DNA of 64,000 bases, taken from positions 5,861,797-5,925,796 of the forward strand of contig NC_067204.1 in assembly GCF_026262505.1 (NCBI RefSeq), read 5' to 3'. This DNA is from Trichomonas vaginalis G3. Its lineage: Eukaryota; Parabasalia; Trichomonadida; Trichomonadidae. Shown one piece after another: positions 1 to 7,424 of the stretch. The notes under the pieces are model-generated. The model did not search any database. It saw nothing but the letters and a program-made list of their open reading frames with translations, and was not told the DNA's origin. Positions within the stretch are counted from its first letter, which is position 1, and each line of letters opens with the position of its first letter. The position numbers were made by a program, and so were the translations under genes.

Positions 1-464
1 ACCGAACGTGGTATTCTTTTCTGAAGGCTTTTGTCTTTTGCTTCAAGCTTGTTTTCCATCTCTTCACGTTCTTGTCTATGAATTTCGTCAAGAAGTCTGT
101 AAATATACCAAGCATAACGAGGCGAAGCCCACATTGCAACAGCATTTACAAGAAGTCTATGTACATACCAACCTCTCAAACCATTTGGCAAATTTTTACG
201 ATTTTCATGAGTTTTAGGCGACCCCGAAAAAAGTCGGTCTCGCTGTGCTTCGCTCAAAAGTTCTTGTGTGCTTTGGTTTTTGAACCAATCGTCTGTATGT
301 TTGGTATCTGGAGCAAAACATGCTGTCAAAATACTTTGCATTTGGTACATATCGTCTTTGACCGAACGAATGAGACGTAACTGTTTGTTATACTGAACCC
401 ACTCGTATTCTTCATTTATAGCTTCATGAACGATAGCAGTTGTTGTGTTCTCTGTTGTTGACAT
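1..464 (-). CDS. KilA-N domain protein, runs off the window
   Basis: The minus strand is open from an ATG at 462-464 to the window edge, about 154 codons. The segment LRGWYVHRLLVNAVAMWAS followed by PRYAWYIYRLLDE (residues about 96-128) matches the end of a KilA-N domain, a DNA-binding fold common in large DNA viruses and phages. A charged, probably coiled-coil tail follows (rich in E and K). Upstream lies an A/T box almost identical to that of the neighbouring gene at 552-1163, so the two are probably expressed alike. Its role, perhaps regulation or DNA binding in the element, is inferred from the family. Pieces of a related gene occur inside the minisatellite of element B. Confidence 0.7.
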   Translation of the reverse strand, partial: MSTTENTTTAIVHEAINEEYEWVQYNKQLRLIRSVKDDMYQMQSILTACFAPDTKHTDDWFKNQSTQELLSEAQRDRLFSGSPKTHENRKNLPNGLRGWYVHRLLVNAVAMWASPRYAWYIYRLLDEIHRQEREEMENKLEAKDKSLQKRIPRS

Positions 465-512
465 ATCTGTCTTTACATACAAAATAAAAAAATATTTTAT
501 AAAAAATTAGCG
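465..512 (-). promoter_or_regulatory. Duplicated A/T promoter box, copy 1
   Basis: The 45 or so bases directly upstream of the KilA-N gene at 1-464 recur almost unchanged at 1164-1208 before the next gene. In coding orientation the box reads as a T-rich run around TATTTTTTTATTTTGTATG, then AAAGACAGA just before the start. Similar but less exact boxes precede 2483-3397, 54523-54843 and the integrase of element C. This suggests an element-specific promoter. No experimental support. Confidence 0.5.
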
Positions 513-551
513 TTATTTCCTGACTTTCACAAAAGACCAAAAATAAACGCT

Positions 552-1163
552 TTACATGTATTTTTCAGCAACTTCGTCAAATAATTTTATAGCTTTACCT
601 ATCTCATCTACTTCAAACGTTTCTTTACCTTTCGTGGGAGCACCATACATTTTCTCAAACTTTTCAAGTAGTTCTGTTTCAGCAGCTCTCATATCGTTAA
701 CGAACACAACCTTGACTCTATTGACTGTACTGTCATATCTTTGAGTTATATTATATGTTCTTCCTATCTTATATCTCTTTGTATTGAAGTCCTTCGGTTT
801 CTGAACGATGTAAAGTAAGCCTTCACTGCAACGTTCCGTATCGAATGAACCATATGTTATGAAGTTATATCCAACAACTGGGTCTAACCATAACAAAACT
901 ATTGGTATAAGACTTTTGTCTATAAGATATGCTGCAGTTCCATAGAATCTTACCGATATCATAAGCTCAGGATTTCTTGTCAAAATTTTCTGAGTTGAAG
1001 CAATTCCAACCCAATGGGATGTTTTCTTTCCAGATGGAGATATAATGTCTGACAAAGAATATTTGTTGTATTTCTTTGAGTATCTTACGTTTAAATCACC
1101 TATTCTAACCATTTTGGTGTCATTGTCTATCTTTTTAACTGTTTCAAACTCAGTGTTTGACAT
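552..1163 (-). CDS. KilA-N plus T5orf172/MUG113 (GIY-YIG-like) protein
   Basis: A 203-residue protein. Residues about 17-105 look like a KilA-N DNA-binding domain (the end includes IVLLWLDPVVGYNF). Residues about 115-195 match the T5orf172/MUG113 family, which belongs to the GIY-YIG nuclease superfamily: GLLYIVQ, then KRYKIGRT, a conserved R, AAETELLEKF and KGKETFEV. This domain pair is common in phages and large eukaryotic DNA viruses, where such proteins are thought to bind or cut DNA. The frame looks whole. It is the second KilA-N gene in a row and shares its upstream box with the first, suggesting duplication or a paired function. Confidence 0.75.
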   Translation of the reverse strand: MSNTEFETVKKIDNDTKMVRIGDLNVRYSKKYNKYSLSDIISPSGKKTSHWVGIASTQKILTRNPELMISVRFYGTAAYLIDKSLIPIVLLWLDPVVGYNFITYGSFDTERCSEGLLYIVQKPKDFNTKRYKIGRTYNITQRYDSTVNRVKVVFVNDMRAAETELLEKFEKMYGAPTKGKETFEVDEIGKAIKLFDEVAEKYM

Positions 1164-1208
1164 TTTCTGTCTTTACATACAAAATAAAAAAAATATTTTA
1201 TAAAAAAC
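1164..1208 (-). promoter_or_regulatory. Duplicated A/T promoter box, copy 2
   Basis: Near-identical to 465-512 and directly upstream of the KilA-N/T5orf172 gene. It shares the CTTTACATACAAAATA segment (plus strand) and the following A/T run ending ATTTTATAAAAAA. Confidence 0.5.
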
Positions 1209-1925
1209 TAACTTTATTTTTTCTATCTTGTATAAAAGATATGATTTCAGGGATTTTAGGCGACTGGGTTTTTTTTACTACTCGCAATTTTTCACGATTT
1301 TCATGAGTTTTAGGCGAGTAAGATTTTCTATCTTGTATAAAAGATATGATTTCAGGGATTTTTTTGACGAAGTGTCAAAGTTCTCTTCGTAAAAAAATAA
1401 CAGTTATATAATGAAATTTGGTCATTTTTTTACGATTTCAGGGATTTTTTTTGACGAAGTGTCAAAGTTCTCTTCGTAAAAAAATAACAGTTATATAATG
1501 AAATTTGGTCATTTTTTTACGATTTCAGGGATTTTTTTGACGAAGTGTCAAAGTTCTCTTCGTAAAAAAATAACAGTTATATAATGAAATTTGGTCATTT
1601 TTTCACTGTTTTCATGAGTTTTAGGCGACTACGTTTTTGTACGTACTCGCAATTTTTTACGATTTTCGTACGGAATCTCTACCCTCGGTTTTCCTCGGGT
1701 AGCAAACATATGAGGAAATTCATGAAATTTGGTCATTTTTTTTACGATTTCAGGGATTTTTTTGACGAAGTGTCAAAGTTCTCTTCGTCAAAAAATAACA
1801 GTTATATAATGAAATTTGGTCATTTTTTTACGATTTTCGAATGGAATCTCGACCCGCGGTTTTCCTCGGGTCGCAAACATATGAGGAAATTCATGAAATT
1901 TGGTCATTTTTTTCGGCAAAAATAT
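1209..1925. repeat. Field of about 86-bp hairpin repeats with KilA-N-gene scraps
   Basis: No convincing gene. A unit beginning GATTTCAGGGATTTTTTT recurs at about 1348, 1434 and 1521 (spacing 86-87 bp) and again in altered form at about 1746 and 2201. Each unit contains ACGAAG and CTTCGT arms around a short loop, so it can form a small hairpin, followed by ATGAAATTTGGTCATTTTTT. Between units lie pieces such as TTTTCATGAGTTTTAGGCGA that also occur inside the KilA-N gene at 185-225. The 117-codon open frame at 1584-1937 consists of these repeats and is not considered a gene. Confidence 0.75.
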
Positions 1926-1934
1926 ATTTTAGGG

Positions 1935-2482
1935 TAGATGGTTTTTAGGTGTCACCAGGTCCCTCGGTCCCTCGGTCCCTCGGTCAACTAACATCTTTTT
2001 GAAAATGGTGACAACATGACATTTTGACAACAGTCCAGGAAATAAACTTCATCGTATATGTTTTGTCATGATTTCATCGAAATGAGCGTAAATCAGACAA
2101 AAATATATTTTATGTTAGCATGTTAGATCTAACACGTTTTCTAACCACTTTTCTAACCTCTTTTCTCACCTCTTGAATTTTGTATAAAAGATATGATTTC
2201 AGGGATTTTTTTTACGAAGTGTCAAAGTTCTCTTCGTCACTCATAACAGTTATATAATGAAATTTGGTCATTTTTTTCAGCAAAAATATATTTTATGTTA
2301 GCATGTTAGATCTAACACGTTTTCTAACCTCTTTTCTAACATAACTATTTACAAGCGTTTTACATGGTATATGTTCCATATGTCATTTTACTCAGAATTT
2401 TATACAGAATTCAATAAAAATATATTTTATGTTAGCATGTTAGATCTAACACGTTTTCTAACCTCCTTTCTAACATAACTAT
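1935..2482. repeat. Left boundary repeat field: GATC palindromes and shared GACAACATGACA unit
   Basis: Three copies of the perfect palindrome GTTAGATCTAAC lie at 2122, 2305 and 2439, each inside a longer unit starting TATTTTATGTTAGCATG and ending ACACGTTTTCTAACC. A triple CCCTCGGT run is at 1960-1983. The unit GACAACATGACATTTTGAC (2010) is also present in element C. At 2049-2095 there is a single copy of the motif that makes up the minisatellite of element B (CGTATATGTTTTGTCATGA, then ATGAGCGTAAAT). The field ends exactly where the gene at 2483-3397 ends, and a mirror-image field lies on its other side. Confidence 0.8.
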
Positions 2483-3397
2483 TTACAAGCGTTTTACATG
2501 GTATATGTTGCGATGGTTCATGACTTTAAACAGTTTTGTAGCTTCTATTTCTTCACGAAGGATATCAAAAGTTTTCACAATATTGAATGTATCTTTATAT
2601 TTCTTCTTGACGTCAGATAGAAGGAAATCGTCAGCAGTTGGATAGTTTTTGTTCAGAAATTCTAACATGTCCATTTTATCTTCTGCTGGTTTCTCTACTT
2701 CTTTCTTTAAGTCAGCATAGTCGTTTCGCATACGTTCTATCTCTTTGACGGAGTAGTTATATTTCCTCATTGCTGCTTTACATTTAGAACATTGTGGGTT
2801 CATTTTAGCATTGTACATTGAAATAAAACCAGCTAGAACAACTAAGGCGTCAATGGTTTTCTTTAACTCAAAAGTTGCTGGTTTTATTTGTTCGTTCCAT
2901 ACTTTACCTCTTCTATCTTTATCTCTTATCTGCCATACACATTTTGCAACTAACGAAACAAAGTTGTCGTAGGTCTTAAATTCTTCAGATTTATATATGT
3001 CAGAGATGTTCTTATATACCATGTCGCAGTCTTTGTCCATGACTTTGTGGTTGCAATGAAATCCAAGAAACTCATAGTTAACCTTACGTATGAACTTCTT
3101 TATTTCTACCGAGTCAGTTGGTTTCACTTCTATTTCATCGAATTCTGGAATTGTAAGCTTTTGTTGTTGTATTTCAGGAAGTTTAGGTAGATGGTCAATA
3201 ATATCCTGCATTTCATAAAGATATTGTTCATTTGTTTCATCTTTTGCAGTGCAATCTAAATCTCCTTGGAGAAGTTCTTGCTTTATCTTCTGGATTTCTG
3301 TTTCGAAAGTATATGAAGAAGGAATGAAGCTTTTCATCTCTACTAACATTGAAGTTGGGTTCATAACTAAAGAGTTTGGTGAAGTTGTTGCTAACAT
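2483..3397 (-). CDS. Hypothetical Polinton protein, 304 aa, with CxxC
   Basis: I do not recognise a family. The 304-residue product is acidic to neutral and mostly helical in appearance, with one CSKC motif (about residue 205) plus isolated cysteines that could bind metal, and a lysine/glutamate-rich stretch around residues 215-250. The frame looks whole. It is enclosed by inverted repeat fields carrying GATC palindromes (three copies on its 3' side, four on its 5' side), which makes it look like an exchangeable gene cassette. Its upstream A/T box resembles those of the two KilA-N genes. Function unknown. Confidence 0.55.
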   Translation of the reverse strand: MLATTSPNSLVMNPTSMLVEMKSFIPSSYTFETEIQKIKQELLQGDLDCTAKDETNEQYLYEMQDIIDHLPKLPEIQQQKLTIPEFDEIEVKPTDSVEIKKFIRKVNYEFLGFHCNHKVMDKDCDMVYKNISDIYKSEEFKTYDNFVSLVAKCVWQIRDKDRRGKVWNEQIKPATFELKKTIDALVVLAGFISMYNAKMNPQCSKCKAAMRKYNYSVKEIERMRNDYADLKKEVEKPAEDKMDMLEFLNKNYPTADDFLLSDVKKKYKDTFNIVKTFDILREEIEATKLFKVMNHRNIYHVKRL

Positions 3398-3469
3398 GTT
3401 CTTACAATAAAAATAAAAAATATTTTTTTAAAAATACTAACTCACTTTTTCTATCTTAAGGAAACACAC

Positions 3470-4539
3470 AAAACTCATGAATTTCGAGAGTTTTCTACGA
3501 TGGTAGAAATGAGGTTAGAAATGAGGTTAGAAAACGTGTTAGATCTAACATGCTAACATAAAATATATTTTTATTTTTTCTATCTTAAGGAAACACACAA
3601 AACTCATGAATTTTGGTTGAAAAATTAGGTGGAGCCAAAAGTGGCTCGACCTCAAAACAAGCATTTTGTGAAGAATATAGCAACCGGAAGAAAACCGGCG
3701 GTTGGTTTTTATACAAAATTCAAGAGGGTGAAAAAAAATGTTAGAAAACGTGTTAGATCTAACATGCTACCCTAAAATATATTTTTGGTTCATTTACACT
3801 CGTTACGATGAAGAAGTCTTGACATTTTCCCGACTGTTGTCAAAATGTCATGTTGTCTCATTTTTTCAGAGAAGTTAAATTACCTGGTAGCACATGGTAA
3901 CATGGTAGCACCTTCAGTAAACATCTCATTTTAACTCACTTTTTTTCTATCTTAAGGAATTTCATGAGTTTTCTACGATGTTAGAAAAAATGTTAGAAAA
4001 CGTGTTAGATCTAACATGCTACCCTAAAATATATTTTTTGGGCTATGTCCCACCGCTTTGCGTCTTTAGGTCAAAAATAAATTGTTTTCATGAGTTTTCT
4101 ACGATGTTAGAAAAAATGTTAGAAAACGTGTTAGATCTAACATGCTACCCTAAAATATATTTTTGGTTCATTTACACTCGTTACGATGAAGAAGTCTTGA
4201 CATTTTCCCGACTGTTGTCAAAATGTCATGTTGTCACCATTTTCAAAAAGATGTTAGTTTACCTGGTAGCACATGGTAACATGGTAGCACCTTCAGTAAA
4301 CATCTCATTTTAACTAACTTTATTTTTTATTTCGGGAAAATTCATGAGTTTTGGTTGAAAAATACGGTGGAGCCAAAAGTGGCTCGACCTCAAAACAAGC
4401 ATTTTGTGAAGAATATAGCAACCGGAAGAAAACCGGCGGTTGGTTTTTATACAAAATTCAAGAGGGTGAAAAAACAGGTGAAAAAACAGGTGAAAAAACA
4501 GGTGAGAAAAGAGGTGAGATCTAACATGCTAACATAAAC
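3470..4539. repeat. Right boundary repeat field: inverted copies of the left field
   Basis: GTTAGATCTAAC occurs at 3538, 3752, 4004 and 4130, in the orientation opposite to the units at 1935-2482. A 130-bp block (about 3610-3740 and 4341-4475) is repeated; it reads GTGGAGCCAAAAGTGGCTCG and then GCAACCGGAAGAAAACCGG. Copies of the GACAACATGACA unit, here reversed, are at about 3836 and 4219, each followed by a run ending CATGGTAGCACCTTCAGTAA. CATTTACACTCGTTACGATG (3791, 4169) matches the reverse strand of the element B minisatellite. A 4 x 10-bp run of GTGAAAAAACAG type sits at 4466-4515. Short basic open frames here (for example 4355-4537) follow the repeats, so a gene is doubtful. Confidence 0.8.
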
Positions 4540-5397
4540 TCACTTTTTCAGCACTTTTCCGTAGTTGTATATGAAAGACAATTCGAGATAAAAGTCATAG
4601 TACAATGGAATAATATGTTGCACACCATTTGTTGTGAACCAAACTTGAAAGTCAGAGAAACTGTTACTAGGTGGTTCGTAGAATTTAGAAGCAAAGTCAT
4701 AAAAGTCCTTACCGATACATAGAAAACCATTGTTGCTTGAACTGAAACTTGCATGGCACATAACATTTTGAGGGTCGAACACATTTCTATAAACTGTCAA
4801 ATCTGCTGGTGGAAGTATAAATTTAAATGGACCATCTGGTGGTAATGGTTCGTTCTGGTTTAGTAACCGAAGAAATTGTGCCCAAGAACGTTTGTCTACT
4901 CCCCAAAATAAAAACTCTGTATCTCTTGGAGGGTTAATTTCAATCTTTTGAAATGAAACGGTGGAGTTCATCTTGTCATATTCTAGTTTCAGATAGTATG
5001 TTCCATTTAGTAAAGAGTCGTATTTTTCTTGAAATTCCCAATAGTATTTGTTCATTTGAGTTTGAAAGTCATTTAGAGTTTTCTCAAGACTTTCGTCTGA
5101 ACGAACTGTAAAGATTCTCATTTCATCAAATTTGTCTATAAGACCATCAGAACCTTTATACTGCCCATGAAAATATACTGCGAACATAAACGCGTTAGTT
5201 CTATTTGAAAACAAAACTCTTCTAAATCCTATTGCCTTTGCATCTGAAGGACTTTGAAGCCAACGAACTGGATAGTCAAACCTGTATGCTCGGGATGAAA
5301 TTTCTTCATCTGAAATAGTCCTACCAGCATTTGTAAAGATATAGTCTAACGGTTTTGTATCTGCTACTTTTGTTCTTTGTTTTTCAACCTGAAGCAT
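4540..5397 (-). CDS. Polinton structural-type protein, paralogue of 9733-10577
   Basis: A 285-residue product. Its N-terminus (TKPLDYIFTNAG, then RFDYPVRWLQSPS and KAIGFRR) is clearly related to the product at 9733-10577 (TKPLDELFTNVG, RFDYPLRWLRDPS, KAIGFRR). The C-termini also match (PPSNSFSDFQVWFTTNG against PPSGSISDFQVWFTTDG). Two related proteins of this size next to fibre and amphipathic proteins suggest virion components, possibly a minor capsid or vertex protein, but I recognise no defined family. The frame looks whole. It reads toward the repeat field at 3470-4539. Confidence 0.6.
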   Translation of the reverse strand: MLQVEKQRTKVADTKPLDYIFTNAGRTISDEEISSRAYRFDYPVRWLQSPSDAKAIGFRRVLFSNRTNAFMFAVYFHGQYKGSDGLIDKFDEMRIFTVRSDESLEKTLNDFQTQMNKYYWEFQEKYDSLLNGTYYLKLEYDKMNSTVSFQKIEINPPRDTEFLFWGVDKRSWAQFLRLLNQNEPLPPDGPFKFILPPADLTVYRNVFDPQNVMCHASFSSSNNGFLCIGKDFYDFASKFYEPPSNSFSDFQVWFTTNGVQHIIPLYYDFYLELSFIYNYGKVLKK

Positions 5398-5449
5398 TTA
5401 ATATATGTAAAAATATATTGTTTTAAAATGGTATGCCATTTCATATTTC

Positions 5450-6199
5450 TCATCTAACAAACAAGTTTCTGAACGGGAAGTATCCAGCATGTTGTCTGAC
5501 TGCTTGAGGGTTAGGTTGGTACCATTCGAACTTGACACTTGCAATTCCTTCAATTGCATTCAAAATGTCTGAGTCGGAGTCAACCATTTGTTCTCTCTTT
5601 GTAGTCTTGAAAGCGTCAAGAAGTTGTGCGGCTGTTGTGACATTGCCATGTGCATAGTAAATGTGACCATCCAAATTTGTTATGGTCAATCTGAGATTGT
5701 GTCCTTTCTTATTTCCGTCTTGTATGGCAGCAAGTACACCCATGAAGCCTTCTTTGTTCTTTCCTTCGTCAAAGTTTACTGTAAAGGTTCGACCAGAAGT
5801 AATTTGACTTCTAACTTCACGGTACTTCTCATATGCATATCTTGTTCTTTCCATGGGAACATGTGCGTCTTCACCTTTTCCTTTTTTCCTTCTCAAAGGA
5901 TGCAATTGTTCGTCATGTTTCCAGTAGAATCTGGCAAAGCCGTCGTGTCCTTCAACTTGAGGTTCACTAACATCGAAAGGCATGTCCATAAGACGTTCTT
6001 CTTCTAACCTCTCTAGTCTGTTTGGATAATTTGCACGTGCTGTTTCCAAATCCATTTCGTAGCGAAGACCAGACAATTTGTCATAGACTTTTATGGGTCT
6101 TCCCTTCCTATATTTAAACTTCTTCGAAACTCTCCAACCATATCTTTGCAACTCTGCTTTTATTCTAGCAGACTTTCTGTCCATTCTATATGGGGGCAT
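5450..6199 (-). CDS. Hypothetical basic Polinton protein, about 249 aa
   Basis: The start is placed at the ATG of MPPYRMDRKSARIK (6197-6199) because an A/T promoter-like run (AAAAAAAATATTTTTTT) sits directly upstream. An upstream in-frame ATG at 6241 would put that run inside the gene. The N-terminal 60 residues are very basic and may bind nucleic acid. The middle is charged. The C-terminal half (LRLTITNLDGHIYYAHGN) looks like a small beta-rich domain. No family recognised. The next gene (6231-6815) ends just upstream on the same strand, so the two may form a co-expressed pair. Confidence 0.55.
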   Translation of the reverse strand: MPPYRMDRKSARIKAELQRYGWRVSKKFKYRKGRPIKVYDKLSGLRYEMDLETARANYPNRLERLEEERLMDMPFDVSEPQVEGHDGFARFYWKHDEQLHPLRRKKGKGEDAHVPMERTRYAYEKYREVRSQITSGRTFTVNFDEGKNKEGFMGVLAAIQDGNKKGHNLRLTITNLDGHIYYAHGNVTTAAQLLDAFKTTKREQMVDSDSDILNAIEGIASVKFEWYQPNPQAVRQHAGYFPFRNLFVR

Positions 6200-6230
6200 T
6201 TTTATAAAAAGAAAAAAAATATTTTTTTCT

Positions 6231-6815
6231 TTACTTAACATAACTGCCTGCTGCCATAAGTCTTTGACGCCAACCCATACCAGCTAATGAAGGTTGACTT
6301 GGTTTAGTTTGGAAACTAAACTTTGTTTTTGGTTTATCTTCAGTTTTTGGTTTTTCTTCTTCTATCGGTTTTTCGTCACTTTTCGGTTCCTCTGACTTTA
6401 CTTCACTTGCAGGAACAGTTGTGTCGTCAACATCTTCATAAATATCATATGCCATTTGTTTTTGTTTTCCTTTCAACTTTTTGTGTTTGTTGTAAAGTTT
6501 AGAATATTTCGACTCTAAGTCAATGAGATGTTCTATAATGAACTGTTGGTCAGTGAAGTAAACTTTTCCATCTGTTGTCTCGAAAGCTCCTTCAGACTTC
6601 AATATTTTATTTGTGAGAGTCTGTTTCTTTTTTGAGATACTAGCCGTTCCATTTTTATGAAAAGTGACTTTGTAGTTAGGGTTTGTATTTCCAGACCTGG
6701 CACTTTCTATTATTGAATTTTTCTCTTCATCTGTAAGTTCTTTGACAGGTTTTGACAATGGTTCTGAACTTTTTGTTTGTGGTGTCAAATCTACCGTTTC
6801 AACTTCTTCGGTCAT
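6231..6815 (-). CDS. Hypothetical charged Polinton protein, 194 aa
   Basis: A 194-residue product with a low-complexity tail rich in E, K and P (KPIEEEKPKTEDKPKTK). A central segment (residues about 35-105) loosely resembles the small protein at 55000-55236 in element B; both have a SG...Y...K-G...K pattern followed by a coiled-coil-like stretch. The bases before the start, TTTTACTGAGATGAA, are the same as before the 50-residue gene at 6835-6987, suggesting a shared promoter or leader element. Function unknown. Confidence 0.55.
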   Translation of the reverse strand: MTEEVETVDLTPQTKSSEPLSKPVKELTDEEKNSIIESARSGNTNPNYKVTFHKNGTASISKKKQTLTNKILKSEGAFETTDGKVYFTDQQFIIEHLIDLESKYSKLYNKHKKLKGKQKQMAYDIYEDVDDTTVPASEVKSEEPKSDEKPIEEEKPKTEDKPKTKFSFQTKPSQPSLAGMGWRQRLMAAGSYVK

Positions 6816-6834
6816 TTCATCTCAGTAAAAAATT

Positions 6835-6987
6835 TTAGTTTGGTTTGTTTTCAACTGGTTGTTGTTGTTTTTTAAGTCGGTCTAAAACTTCCTGAGGTAT
6901 AGGAAGAACTTGACAAACACGTTGTGTAACTGCTGGAAGTCGACAAATCCATCTTGAACCCATTTGTCTCAATGCTGTATTGTTCAT
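6835..6987 (-). CDS. Small Polinton protein, 50 aa
   Basis: A short frame read directly from the minus strand, beginning MNNTALRQMGSRWICRLPAV and ending in a QQQ-rich tail. The start context TTACTGAGATGAAATG matches that of the next gene downstream (6231-6815), which supports it as a real gene. The peptide is basic and has two cysteines. No family recognised. It lies between two likely virion-type genes. Confidence 0.5.
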   Translation of the reverse strand: MNNTALRQMGSRWICRLPAVTQRVCQVLPIPQEVLDRLKKQQQPVENKPN

Positions 6988-7005
6988 TTCATCTCAGTAA
7001 AAACT

Positions 7006-7407
7006 TTACATTCCCCAAGTTTGAGGCGGTTGAGGTTGGTTATTGTTTACCCACTGTTGTGCATGGTTATATCCTCTGTTAAAGAATCTTTCACCTTGGT
7101 CCATATAGTGTCCTGCTTGGTTATAGTAGTCATTTGCTTTGTTATAATAGTTTCCTGCTTGTCTTCCTACATTGTCCATCCATCCTTGAACTTTTCCTCT
7201 TGTTTCAGGATTTGGAATAAGATTTGTTGCATCTCGTGCTACATCCCAACCTTTCTGTACAGTTTGTATAATAGGTTGTGCTTTCTCTTTAAGTATACCT
7301 AATGTACTCAAAATCTTCCTTCCAACTCCAAATACACCTCTGGCTATTGTTCCCACTGCGGGTAAAAATCTAGATGCGACTCCTGCTAATGCGCCAAATA
7401 AACCCAT
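7006..7407 (-). CDS. Small amphipathic virion-type protein, 133 aa
   Basis: The N-terminal 35 residues (MGLFGALAGVASRFLPAVG...) are glycine/alanine-rich and amphipathic, a pattern reminiscent of membrane-active minor virion proteins such as adenovirus protein VI. A repetitive NYYNKAND/YYNQAG segment and a QPQPPQ tail follow. It is almost identical to 53945-54346 in element B, and both are divergent neighbours of the integrase gene. The frame looks whole. The link to adenovirus VI is by analogy only; I see no alignable motif. Confidence 0.6.
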   Translation of the reverse strand: MGLFGALAGVASRFLPAVGTIARGVFGVGRKILSTLGILKEKAQPIIQTVQKGWDVARDATNLIPNPETRGKVQGWMDNVGRQAGNYYNKANDYYNQAGHYMDQGERFFNRGYNHAQQWVNNNQPQPPQTWGM

Positions 7408-7424
7408 TTCTTATGGGTTAAAAA

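Noticed and set aside
1584-1937. 117-codon frame MKFGHFFTVFMS...
   Set aside because: Composed of the 86-bp hairpin repeats (MKFGHFFT recurs three times within it), so it is a repeat artefact.
4355-4537. 60-codon basic frame as a gene
   Set aside because: It is made of the repeated 130-bp block plus a tandem 10-bp run. Kept only as an observation about captured peptide-coding sequence.
7006-7407. Direct identification as adenovirus protein VI or a lysis toxin
   Set aside because: Only size, amphipathic start and position agree. No alignable motif was seen, so it is left as a virion-type protein by analogy.
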